From: Mycobacterium sp. GA-2829
GTDB lineage: Bacteria > Actinomycetota > Actinomycetes > Mycobacteriales > Mycobacteriaceae
Reading direction: 5' to 3'
Assembly: GCF_001499965.1 (NCBI RefSeq)
Contig: NZ_LQIT01000045.1
Coordinates: 124,001 to 188,000 of the forward strand
Length of the DNA stretch: 64,000 nucleotides
Each line of letters begins with the position of its first letter. Position 1 is the stretch's first letter. Shown in pieces: positions 16,447-24,364 of the stretch. The position numbers were made by a program, and so were the translations under genes. A model generated the notes under the pieces. That model worked only from the letters and a program-made list of their open reading frames with translations. It ran no database searches and was not told the origin of the DNA.

Positions 16447-17669
16447 CGGAGGCCTCCCGTCGGGTCGAACAGCACCGGCAGCGAGGTGGGCGACCGGAAC
16501 ACCTGCCCGCGGATGTGCGGATCGTCGCCGGCGGGGTCGAGCCGCAGGTGGGGCAGCCGGTCGAGCAGGAGGTTGACCGCCGTGCGCATCTCGAGGCGCG
16601 CCAGATGCATCCCGAGGCACACGTGCACCCCGTACCCCCACCCGAGGTTGGCCTTCGGGGTGCGGAAGATGTCGAAATCATCGGGACGGTCCCAGCGGTC
16701 CTCCTGCCGGTTCGTCGAGCCGAGCATCGGCAGCACCGAACACCCGGCGGGGATGGACACGCCACCCAGTTCGGTGTCGCAGGTGGTGGTGCGGGTGATG
16801 GTGAGCAGCGGCGGATTCCACCGCACCGCTTCCTCGATCGCCTGCGGGATCAGCGAGCGGTCCGCCCGCACGGCATTCAGTTGCGTTGTGTCGGAGAGCA
16901 ATCCGAACAGCAGGTTACCCAGGGAGCGGTAGGTCGTCTCGACCCCGGCAGGCAGCAGCAACCGCAGGAACGAGAAGATCTCGTCGTCGGTGAGCTTGTG
17001 GCCGTCGATCTCGGCCTCGGCGAGCAGGCTGATCATGTCGTCGCGCGGTTCGGCCCTGCGGGCCTCGAGGATCGGTGCGAAGTAGTCGCACAGCGCCGCG
17101 GCGGCTGCCAGCCCCCGCTCGGGGTTGAGGATCCAGCTCAGCAGCGAGATGGACCAGCGCTGGAACTGCGGGTAGTCCTGTTCCGGCAGCCCGAGCAGAC
17201 CGGCGATGATCCGGCTCGGATAGTCGAAGGTGAATTCCTTGACCAGGTCGGCCTTTCCGTTGGCCGCGAACCGGTCGATGAGCTCGTTGCCGACCCGGCC
17301 CACCAGCTCGTCCTGCCGGCGCGCCAACGCCTTCTGCGAGAACGCCTTGGACACCAGCGACCTCAGCCTGCCGTGTACGGGTTCGTCCATACCCAGCATG
17401 ACCCGGTCACCCAGTACGGGCCCGAACGCGGCGATCACACCCGACGAGGAGAACGTGACGTTGTCGCGCAGCATCTGCTGGGCGTCCTCGTAGCGGTAGA
17501 CGATGAAGACCGGTAAACCGGCCTGCCCGGGCATCGCGGACATGTCGATCCGCTGGACCGGTTCCTCGCGGCGCAGCCGGGCGAGCTCGGGATAGGGGTC
17601 ACGGACGTCTCCGGACACGGCGTCGTCGAACGACCCGAAATCCTCGAGATCGTCGAATAGTTGGGGCAA
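16443..17669 (-). CDS. Cytochrome P450 (third of three)
   Basis: 408 residues. I-helix LPAGVETTYRSL, K-helix EEAVR, and heme-thiolate motif GWGYGVHVCLGMHLARLEM. The start is TTG at 17669, set by AGGAGG five bases upstream; the protein begins LPQLFDDLEDFGSFDD. The I-helix acid (Glu in GVETT) and Thr for proton delivery are present. It follows the aldehyde dehydrogenase by 17 bp and overlaps the next P450 gene. Three different P450s in one operon suggest several oxidation steps, or a two-carbon or methyl-group degradation sequence, on a hydrophobic substrate. Confidence 0.92.
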   Translation of the reverse strand: MPQLFDDLEDFGSFDDAVSGDVRDPYPELARLRREEPVQRIDMSAMPGQAGLPVFIVYRYEDAQQMLRDNVTFSSSGVIAAFGPVLGDRVMLGMDEPVHGRLRSLVSKAFSQKALARRQDELVGRVGNELIDRFAANGKADLVKEFTFDYPSRIIAGLLGLPEQDYPQFQRWSISLLSWILNPERGLAAAAALCDYFAPILEARRAEPRDDMISLLAEAEIDGHKLTDDEIFSFLRLLLPAGVETTYRSLGNLLFGLLSDTTQLNAVRADRSLIPQAIEEAVRWNPPLLTITRTTTCDTELGGVSIPAGCSVLPMLGSTNRQEDRWDRPDDFDIFRTPKANLGWGYGVHVCLGMHLARLEMRTAVNLLLDRLPHLRLDPAGDDPHIRGQVFRSPTSLPVLFDPTGGLR

Positions 17670-17686
17670 GGCTTCCTCCTCGAGCG

Positions 17687-19165
17687 CTATTGGGCCGGGT
17701 AGGCGACGGATTTGATCTCGGTGTACTGGCGCAGACCCTCGACGCCGTTCTGCCGTCCCACACCGCTGGCCTTGTAGCCGCCGAACGGGGTGTCCGCGCC
17801 GTAGCCCGCGGTGCCGTTGAGTCCGATGAACCCGGCACGCAGCCGTCGGGCCACCCGCAGGGAGTTCTCCAGCGAGCTCGACATGACGTTGCCGGCCAGT
17901 CCGTAGGGGCTGTCGTTGGCGATGCGCACCGCGTCTTCCTCGTCCTCGTAAGGGATGACGGTGAGGACCGGACCGAAGATCTCCTCCTGCGCGATGGTCA
18001 TGGAGTTGTCGACGTCGGTGAAAAGCGTTGGGTTGACCCAGAATCCCTTGTCGAACCGCTTCGGTGGCTCCGTGCTGCCGACCAGCAGCGTGGCGCCCTC
18101 GGCCACACCCTTGTCGATGTAGCCGAGGATCCGCGCCTGCTGTCTGGCGGAGATGACCGGTCCGCAGATGGTGCCCGGATCCTGCGGATCGCCGGCGGCG
18201 ATGTTCTCGTAGAGGCCCTTGAGGATCGCCACACCCTCGTCGTAGCGGGATCGCGGGAGCAGCATCCGCGTCGGCGCCGCGCAACCCTGACCGGCATGCA
18301 TGAGCGGTCCGATACCGAGCATGCACGCGAACCCGAAGTCGGCGTCCTCCAGGACGATCGTCGCCGACTTGCCGCCCAGTTCGAGGAACAGCCGCTTCAT
18401 CGTCGCGGCGCCCTTCTCCATGATCCGCCTGCCGACGGAGGTGGAACCGGTGAACGAGATCATGTCGACCTTGGGCGACAGCGTGAGCTCCTCGCCGACG
18501 AAATGGTCCGATGCGGGAACGACATTGACGGCCCCGGCGGGGATGTCGGTCTGTTCCGCGATGAGCCGGCCGAGCCGGGTCGCGTTGAACGGGGTGTCGG
18601 GCGCCGGTTTGAGCACCACGGTGTTACCCGCGGCCAGCGCCTGCCCGAGTTTGTTGATCACGACCTCGAACGGAAAGTTCCACGGGGTGATGGCCCCGAC
18701 CACGCCGACCGGTTCGTGCCACACCTTCCTGGTGGTGTTGACACCGGTGACCGAGACGACGGTGTCACCGAGATCGGTTTCCCACGGGAAGGTGTCGATC
18801 AGCCGGGCGGGATACCGCAGCGCGTCGGCGAACGGGGCGTCGAGCTGCGGGCCGTGGGTGACCGCACGCGGCGCGCCGACCTCGCGGATCAGCTCCTCGC
18901 GCAGGCCCTCCAGTTCGCCCGCGATGGCCTCGTGCAACTGTTCCAGGCACCGCTTGCGCAGCGCGCGATTCGTCGACCAGTCGGTCTCGTCGAACGAGCG
19001 CCTGGCCGCGTCGATGGCCCGGTGCATATCGGCCTTCGACGCGTCGGAGACCTCGCCGAGCACCTCCTCGGTGGCCGGGTTGATGTTGACGAACGTGCCG
19101 GCCTCACCGTCGACGAGCTTGCCGTCGATGAGCATCCGCGACTCGAACATGGGTGTTGTCGCCAT
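17687..19165 (-). CDS. NAD(P)-dependent aldehyde dehydrogenase
   Basis: 492 residues, full length. Cofactor and substrate motifs: GAITPWNFPFEVVINKLGQALAAGN, FTGSTSVGRRI, catalytic Glu in LELGGKSA, nucleophile Cys in MHAGQGCAAPTRM, and EEIFGPVLTVIPY. It should oxidise an aldehyde from the P450/SDR steps to a carboxylic acid. ATG at 19165 shares one base with the AveC-like stop (TGATG), so it is coupled to the upstream gene. A longer frame upstream overlaps that gene and is unlikely. Confidence 0.93.
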   Translation of the reverse strand: MATTPMFESRMLIDGKLVDGEAGTFVNINPATEEVLGEVSDASKADMHRAIDAARRSFDETDWSTNRALRKRCLEQLHEAIAGELEGLREELIREVGAPRAVTHGPQLDAPFADALRYPARLIDTFPWETDLGDTVVSVTGVNTTRKVWHEPVGVVGAITPWNFPFEVVINKLGQALAAGNTVVLKPAPDTPFNATRLGRLIAEQTDIPAGAVNVVPASDHFVGEELTLSPKVDMISFTGSTSVGRRIMEKGAATMKRLFLELGGKSATIVLEDADFGFACMLGIGPLMHAGQGCAAPTRMLLPRSRYDEGVAILKGLYENIAAGDPQDPGTICGPVISARQQARILGYIDKGVAEGATLLVGSTEPPKRFDKGFWVNPTLFTDVDNSMTIAQEEIFGPVLTVIPYEDEEDAVRIANDSPYGLAGNVMSSSLENSLRVARRLRAGFIGLNGTAGYGADTPFGGYKASGVGRQNGVEGLRQYTEIKSVAYPAQ

Positions 19166-20292
19166 CAGCCATCCCGATTCTCGGTCGCACACCGGTCACT
19201 GGTGGCGCCCAGCTCGACGTCGATGTCGCGGGCCGGCCCCTGCTGCCAGGTCGCCCACTTGCCCACGGAGTAGGGCCCCTCGGCTCCGTTCGCTCGGTAG
19301 AACCCTTGTGGGTCATAGACCTTGGCTTCCGGGTATGGCCACGGACAGGCGACCGAGGTGGCCAGCCCGCTGGCCTTGATCGCCCAGAACCAGGACCCGT
19401 AGGCGAAATACGACACGTTGATGATCGCGAACATCACCAGGAAGGTGCCGAGCACCGGCTTCTTGGGGAAGAGCCTCGCCTTGGCGGCGAGCTTCTCCGC
19501 CACCGACTTCCCGGTGTCATCGCGGTAGACGAGGATGGCGGCCGGGATCATCACGAACGTCACCGACAGCGATTCCCACAGCAGCGGGAACTGGAAAGTC
19601 GTGCCGGGGAACAGGGTTCCGAACGGGATGGCCTGCGAGTAGATGTAGAGCCCGGTGCGCACCAGGCTGATCTCCAGCATGGCGTCGAAGAGGAACCCGA
19701 TGACCAGGACGAGCCCGCCCAGGGTCAGTAGCGGGTGCCTGCTGACGAACGCCTCCGGGCCGTGTTTGGCCTGCCACTTCCGCAGGATCCAGATCGCCGG
19801 AAAGTAGGGGCCGAAGTAGAAAGTCACGTAGCCGAAGACGATGAACGGTTCGACGGTGGGCGACATCATGATCAGCGGCCAGGACTCCGGCCAGTGCAGC
19901 AGCGCCGGGTTGTACACCGCGTACGGCGCCCAGTTCATGATCGGGTCCTGCCAGACGATCAGCGTCGTACACAGCATCATCAGCAGCACGGGGCTGCCCG
20001 GGTTGCGGCGCCAGCCGCGGATGAACACCACGGTCAGCACCACGACCATGGTGAGCGCGCCGAGCTGCGGGATGATCTGCCAGTGGTCGAACCCGGTCAA
20101 AAACCCGACCGGACGGGGCCGTCCCTCCACGTTGGGGTTCGCGACGCGCGGGTCGACGTCGGTGCGCATCACGGCCAGGAAGCAGCCGAGGAACCCCAGC
20201 CAGGCGAACAGCGATATCCACCGCCACCAGTTGGGCCCGGTGCGCGGTGTGGGTTCGACGAACGAGGAGTCCAACCTGTCCTGCGTCGTCAT
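19165..20292 (-). CDS. AveC-like multi-pass membrane protein (second of two)
   Basis: 375 residues with several membrane segments (ISLFAWLGFLGCFLAVM, LGALTMVVVLTVVFI, LLTLGGLVLVIGFLFDAML, LGTFLVMFAIINVSYFAYG) and conserved-looking polar stretches such as VWQDPIMNWAPYAVYNP and PTVEPFIVFGYVTFYFGPYFPAIWIL. I read it as the same AveC-like family as the protein at 13368, but longer and divergent. It lies 4 bp after the binding-protein homologue and is coupled to the aldehyde dehydrogenase. Function within the family in mycobacteria is unproven. Confidence 0.65.
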   Translation of the reverse strand: MTTQDRLDSSFVEPTPRTGPNWWRWISLFAWLGFLGCFLAVMRTDVDPRVANPNVEGRPRPVGFLTGFDHWQIIPQLGALTMVVVLTVVFIRGWRRNPGSPVLLMMLCTTLIVWQDPIMNWAPYAVYNPALLHWPESWPLIMMSPTVEPFIVFGYVTFYFGPYFPAIWILRKWQAKHGPEAFVSRHPLLTLGGLVLVIGFLFDAMLEISLVRTGLYIYSQAIPFGTLFPGTTFQFPLLWESLSVTFVMIPAAILVYRDDTGKSVAEKLAAKARLFPKKPVLGTFLVMFAIINVSYFAYGSWFWAIKASGLATSVACPWPYPEAKVYDPQGFYRANGAEGPYSVGKWATWQQGPARDIDVELGATSDRCATENRDG

Positions 20293-20296
20293 CCCC

Positions 20297-21412
20297 TCAG
20301 ACCGCCCCGAACCGGTCGACCAGATGGGAGTTCACCCCGTCGGCATCCAACCGGCGGGCCACCAGGTAACCGGCGCCCATCCACGCGCGGCGGGTCCATT
20401 TGCCGAGGGAGACACGGGTTCCCGGCGCTCCGGACGCCGCGGGCATCATCTTGACCCGCTCCAATGCCTCCTTGACACCGCGCGGGCTCAGCGGGTGGGC
20501 GTCGGCGAAGGCCCGCACCAGGGTCGCGGCGACGTCGTGGTTGACCACCGACACGCAGTACTCCGGGCGGCTGCCGTCGTAGCGGGCGGCGTACCGATCC
20601 AGGAAGTCCTGACCGATCGGGTTGCCCTCGTCGTACTGGTCGACCCCGATCCAGCCCAGGAACGCCTGCCACATGATCGGATTGACCCAGGCGTTCTGGA
20701 ATGCGGTGGTGGTGAACCGGGGCGGGTCCCAGTCGACGGCGTCGAGGGCCGGGTTGATGAACACGATGCCGAAGCCGAAACCCAGGTGCACGATCGCCTC
20801 GGCCTTGGCGTCGTGCAGGACGGCCACCGCGGCGTTGATGTCCTGGGCCGTCTGCGCGATCGACGCCTCGGCAACGATCCGGATGCCCTGGCGCGCACAG
20901 GCATTGCGCAGGTTGCGCAGGTAACTGTCCCCGATCAGGCTCTGCTCGACGAGCACCCCCACCTCGGTGAGGCCGCGTTTGGCGAGCAGGTCGGCCAGGA
21001 AGATCGGCTCGTCGGTCATCGAGCCCTGCGGGAACGCGAACGTCCACTCACCCAGCCAGTCGTCGGTGCCGGTGACGCTGACCGCGGGCACCTTGAAGCG
21101 CTCTTCGATCGCCTCCCGCATCGGTACGCAGTTGTCGGTGATGTTCGGTCCGAAGACCACGAGGCAACCCTCGTCGACGAGTTCACCGTAGGCGTCGATC
21201 ACCGCCTTCACCGAACCCTTGGGCAGCCCTTCGACTTCCCGGTAGATCATCTGCACGGGCCGGTCCATCACCCCCTGCTCGACCGCCTCGGCGAAGACGA
21301 GGTCGAAGGTCTGGGTGAACGACGCCCGCAGATCGTCGGGAAAACCCGGCGGCAGCGTGAAGTCCATGAGATAGCCCACCTTGATGGGCTCCGCGGTGCT
21401 CTCGTACGACAT
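20297..21412 (-). CDS. ABC substrate-binding-protein homologue lacking a signal peptide
   Basis: 371 residues of the leucine-binding-protein fold (Peripl_BP_6 type): IKVGYLMDFTLPPGFPDDLRASFTQTFDLVFAEA, the two lobes joined around VGVLVEQSLIGDSYLRNLRNACARQGI, and RVKMMPAASGAPGTRVSLGKW. Unusually the protein starts MSYESTAEPIKVGY with no hydrophobic signal or lipobox, and no ABC permease or ATPase is nearby. It may therefore bind its ligand in the cytoplasm as a sensor or carrier. First gene of the long operon; ATG follows GAGGAGG, and a TetR-type site lies 36 bp upstream (21448). Confidence 0.78.
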   Translation of the reverse strand: MSYESTAEPIKVGYLMDFTLPPGFPDDLRASFTQTFDLVFAEAVEQGVMDRPVQMIYREVEGLPKGSVKAVIDAYGELVDEGCLVVFGPNITDNCVPMREAIEERFKVPAVSVTGTDDWLGEWTFAFPQGSMTDEPIFLADLLAKRGLTEVGVLVEQSLIGDSYLRNLRNACARQGIRIVAEASIAQTAQDINAAVAVLHDAKAEAIVHLGFGFGIVFINPALDAVDWDPPRFTTTAFQNAWVNPIMWQAFLGWIGVDQYDEGNPIGQDFLDRYAARYDGSRPEYCVSVVNHDVAATLVRAFADAHPLSPRGVKEALERVKMMPAASGAPGTRVSLGKWTRRAWMGAGYLVARRLDADGVNSHLVDRFGAV

Positions 21413-21447
21413 CGGACCTCCTCGGCACCCCGCCGCGGCAGACAAAA

Positions 21448-21463
21448 ACCTAATATTTGTTCA
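21448..21463. promoter_or_regulatory. TetR-type operator copy 1 (upstream of binding-protein operon)
   Basis: ACCTAATATTTGTTCA, identical to the copy at 28755 and one base different from 26627. It is 36 bp upstream of the start at 21412 and would control the operon running to 12168. Member of the five-copy motif ACCWAAYRTYTGTTCM. Confidence 0.65.
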
Positions 21464-21490
21464 GACCCTAGCGGGCGCCCTCGAGTGGCG

Positions 21491-22327
21491 TCAATAACCC
21501 GACGGCGCAGCGAGGTACACGTCGATCATCTCGGCGAGCCCGCGGCCCACCGCGGCGTCGTCGCTGAGCGGGCCCGCGATCGCCGCGAGCGCCGCATCCC
21601 GCAGCGGCAACCCCTCGGCGGTCAGCCGGCCCGCCGCGATCAGCACGCGGGTGGACGCGACCTCGCGCAGTCCCCCGGTCTCCAACCGGCGGATCGCCTG
21701 GCCGAACCGCACCAGCGCGGCCGCCGTCACGGCGTCGACCCCCGCTTCGTGGGCGACGATCGACTCCTCGAGTTCTGGTGCCGGGAAACCGAATTCGATC
21801 GCCACCATGCGCTGGCGGGTCGAGTCCTTGAGATCCTTGAGCACGCTCTGGTAGCCGGGGTTGTAGGACACCACCAGCCCGAACCCGGGTGCGGCGTCGA
21901 GCGTGACGCCCAGCCGCTCGATCGGCAACTGGCGCCGGTAGTCGGCGAGGGGGTGCAACACCACGGTGGTGTCCTGCCGGGCCTCGACCACCTCGTCGAG
22001 GTAGCAGATCGCGCCCTCGCGGACGGCGCGGGTCAACGGTCCGTCGACCCAGACCGTCTCGTCTCCCTGCAGCAGGAACCTGCCGACCAGATCCGCGGTG
22101 GTCAGATCGTCGTGACAGGCGACCGTGATCAGCGGCCGACCGAGTTCGTGGGCCATCGCCTCGACGAACCGCGTCTTACCGCATCCGGTCGGGCCCTTGA
22201 GGACGATCGAGAGCCCCTGGCGGTAGGCGGCCTTGAACACTGCCACCTCGTTGCTCACCGGGGCGTAGTACGGGCGCGACACGTCGACCCGGCCGTTCAC
22301 ATTGACGAGTCCGGCTTCGCCGGTCAT
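21491..22327 (-). CDS. MoxR/CbbQ/NorQ-type AAA+ ATPase
   Basis: 278 residues. Walker A LKGPTGCGKTRF, Walker B AICYLDEVVEA, sensor-like VVSYNPGYQ, and the C-terminal CbbQ-like helical part (DAVTAAALVRFGQAIRRL) are present. CbbQ and NorQ work with a VWA partner to insert metals into, or to reactivate, enzymes such as Rubisco or nitric-oxide reductase. The VWA partner here is the gene at 22440. ATG at 22327 follows GGAGG; a GTG at 22330 is immediately adjacent. It has its own TetR-type site 46 bp upstream. Which enzyme of the cluster it serves is unknown. Confidence 0.85.
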   Translation of the reverse strand: MTGEAGLVNVNGRVDVSRPYYAPVSNEVAVFKAAYRQGLSIVLKGPTGCGKTRFVEAMAHELGRPLITVACHDDLTTADLVGRFLLQGDETVWVDGPLTRAVREGAICYLDEVVEARQDTTVVLHPLADYRRQLPIERLGVTLDAAPGFGLVVSYNPGYQSVLKDLKDSTRQRMVAIEFGFPAPELEESIVAHEAGVDAVTAAALVRFGQAIRRLETGGLREVASTRVLIAAGRLTAEGLPLRDAALAAIAGPLSDDAAVGRGLAEMIDVYLAAPSGY

Positions 22328-22372
22328 CACGCCCTCCTCGTCCGCTCCGTTGCGTTCTATGTGAGCCTAACC

Positions 22373-22388
22373 GGAACAGATGTTTGGT
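22373..22388. promoter_or_regulatory. TetR-type operator copy 2 (upstream of AAA+ gene)
   Basis: On the minus strand it reads ACCAAACATCTGTTCC, one base different from the copy at 24150. It lies 46 bp upstream of the AAA+ start and 51 bp past the end of the VWA gene. Confidence 0.6.
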
Positions 22389-22439
22389 ATCAAGAGCACG
22401 AGCACATCAATCCTGTTGTGTGGCAATGAATCAGAACCG

Positions 22440-24128
22440 TCATGCAATGCGCCGCCGAACCTCCGCGACACGCAGTGCCGACCGGAACAGCGGACCGACG
22501 ACGCCTGCGAGCTGATCGGGGCGGCCTATCATCGCGTGCGCCGCGCTACCGAACACCCGGCGCAGCGACTCGACGTCGGTGCTGGCGCCCACCGTCAGGC
22601 AGACGCACCCGGTCCCGCGGCGGCGCGCCTCCGTCAGCGCCCGGCGCGCGTCGGCGGCACCGTAGGCGCGTTCGTACCCGTGGTCGTACGCCAGACCGTC
22701 CGACAGCACCACCAGGAGTCGCCGCGCCGTGCCCCCGCGCGCCTCCAGCACGGCCGAACCGTGCCGGATCGCCGCACCCAATCTCGAGTACGCGCCGGGC
22801 TCGAGGCTGTTCAGCCGCCGGATCACCCGCGCGTCGAGGTGGTCGTCGAAGCGTTTGACGGGCACCATCGTGACGTCTTTGCGCCCCTGCGAGTAGTACC
22901 CGTACAGCGCGACCCGGTCGCCGAGATCGTGCAGTGCGACAGTGAGGTCGGCGACAGCCTCGCGTTGTTGCTGGTGCACGGTGCGGCCGACGGTCCCCGC
23001 CTCCGCCGTCGACCCTGACACGTCGAGCAGCAGCAGCACCGACAGATCGCGCCGGCGCCGCAGACTGTCGAGGTAGACCGCCTCGTCGGGCACCGATCCG
23101 GCCCGCGCCTCGACCCGTGCCTCGATGACCGCGTCGATGTCCACGTCGTCGCCCTGGGACTGACGATGGCGCCGGTGCAGCCCCATCCCCAGCCGGGCCA
23201 ACGGCCGCCGCACCGAGATGCTGCCTTCCAGATCCTGCCTCGCCGACGCCTTGATCGGCGGGGTCACCTCGCGCACCGTGCACCACTCCGGCCGATAGGC
23301 CCGACGCCCGACGTCCCACTCGGGATAGACGAAGTCCCCCACCGCGAACGCGTCGGTCTCCTCGCCCGGTGCCGCCGCAAGGGAGGACACCGCATGTCCA
23401 CCGCGCCGGCCCGAGCTCACCCGGTGCGTAGGCGAATCCGCGCCCGGCGGTCCGCTCCCGTCGCCGGTCTTGCGCACTGACGACAACATCTTCTTCAACC
23501 ACTTGCCGATCGGCCCTTCACCGCCCACCGGACTGCTGAACAGGTCCGGATCGTCGGTGTCGTCGACCTCACCGTCGTCGAGTTCCTCGAGCGCCTGCAC
23601 GCTGTCCCGCCGGCGCGGGACATGGCCCGCGGCCTCGTGGTCGTCCTGGAAACCCCCGGCGCGGCGGGCGGCGAGCACCTGCTTCGGCCGCAGCACACCG
23701 AATGCGGCGGGCGCATCGCCGATCGGATCCCGGCCCGCCGCAAGCGCGAGTGAGGTGGCCGGGGAATCGCTGCGGGCGGCCAGCCGCGGGTCGGCGACCG
23801 CCCCCAGCGCCACCGGGAGCAACTCCGCGTTGGCCGCCAGCGCCCGGTGGCCCTCCACGGCGAGGTACCGCTGGGTCAGGCGGGAGTGGCGGACCAGCTT
23901 CTGCGCCACGTCCGGCGCCAGACTTTCCGCCGCTATCAACGACGCCTGCACCGCGATGGCTTCGAGTGTGGCGCGTTGCCCCGCAACCGGATCGACGAAG
24001 ACGGTGACGCCGTCGGTCCACGGCGGCTCACCCGGTGGCACCGCGGCCACCGCGACCGCGCGTCCCGCCAACGCCGATGCCAGCATCCCGAGCGCGGTGA
24101 AACGCTCGTGACCGGTGTCGGCAGCCAT
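22440..24128 (-). CDS. VWA-domain protein (CbbO/NorD-like partner of AAA+ ATPase)
   Basis: 562 residues. The C-terminal third is a von Willebrand A domain with an intact MIDAS metal site, LLLLDVSGSTAEAG (DxSxS), followed by VVLSDGLAYDHGYE. The N-terminal half is alpha-helical and has an acidic linker (DDGEVDDTDDPD). CbbO and NorD use the MIDAS to bind the target enzyme while the AAA+ ring remodels it. ATG at 24128 follows GGAAGG; a longer frame to 24167 would run through the operator at 24150 and is rejected. It is upstream of, and 51 bp from, the AAA+ operator. Confidence 0.82.
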   Translation of the reverse strand: MAADTGHERFTALGMLASALAGRAVAVAAVPPGEPPWTDGVTVFVDPVAGQRATLEAIAVQASLIAAESLAPDVAQKLVRHSRLTQRYLAVEGHRALAANAELLPVALGAVADPRLAARSDSPATSLALAAGRDPIGDAPAAFGVLRPKQVLAARRAGGFQDDHEAAGHVPRRRDSVQALEELDDGEVDDTDDPDLFSSPVGGEGPIGKWLKKMLSSVRKTGDGSGPPGADSPTHRVSSGRRGGHAVSSLAAAPGEETDAFAVGDFVYPEWDVGRRAYRPEWCTVREVTPPIKASARQDLEGSISVRRPLARLGMGLHRRHRQSQGDDVDIDAVIEARVEARAGSVPDEAVYLDSLRRRRDLSVLLLLDVSGSTAEAGTVGRTVHQQQREAVADLTVALHDLGDRVALYGYYSQGRKDVTMVPVKRFDDHLDARVIRRLNSLEPGAYSRLGAAIRHGSAVLEARGGTARRLLVVLSDGLAYDHGYERAYGAADARRALTEARRRGTGCVCLTVGASTDVESLRRVFGSAAHAMIGRPDQLAGVVGPLFRSALRVAEVRRRIA

Positions 24129-24149
24129 CAGGACCCTTCCGCCATGTTG

Positions 24150-24165
24150 ACCAAATATCTGTTCC
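24150..24165. promoter_or_regulatory. TetR-type operator copy 3 (between VWA gene and regulator gene)
   Basis: ACCAAATATCTGTTCC, 22 bp upstream of the VWA start (minus) and in the divergent region before the double-TetR gene (plus). It can therefore control both and would allow autoregulation. Confidence 0.65.
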
Positions 24166-24296
24166 ACCGTAGGGTCGGCGGACGTTCGGAGTCAACGATG
24201 GCCGATCCGAGCCGGTGATCACCCGTGAAGCGCTCGACGGTCGGTAGGATCTGCGCAAAAGGCCGACAGTTGCGAAGCCGACGACGAAGGAGCACC

Positions 24297-24362
24297 GTGC
24301 GGGAACCGGCGAAGTTGCGTGGCTCGATCCGGCGGCCGAACCGGCCGACCGCGCGCGGCTGA
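24297..24362 (+). CDS. Possible 21-residue leader peptide before the TetR-type regulator
   Basis: GTG at 24297 follows an AAGGAG with a 4-base gap and opens VREPAKLRGSIRRPNRPTAR then Gly and TGA. The TGA ends two bases before the ATG of the regulator gene (TGACGATG), which itself has no clear ribosome binding site. That arrangement suggests translation of the regulator by re-initiation after the leader. The peptide is basic (Arg-rich). It may have no function beyond coupling, and a mis-called regulator start remains possible. Confidence 0.35.
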   Translation: MREPAKLRGSIRRPNRPTARG

Positions 24363-24364
24363 CG

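Noticed and set aside
16443..17669. Dedicated ferredoxin or ferredoxin reductase beside the P450s
   Set aside because: Looked for a small Cys-rich frame in the operon; none was found.
22440..24167. Longer start for the VWA protein at 24167
   Set aside because: It would place the operator copy at 24150 inside the gene; ATG 24128 has a better ribosome binding site.
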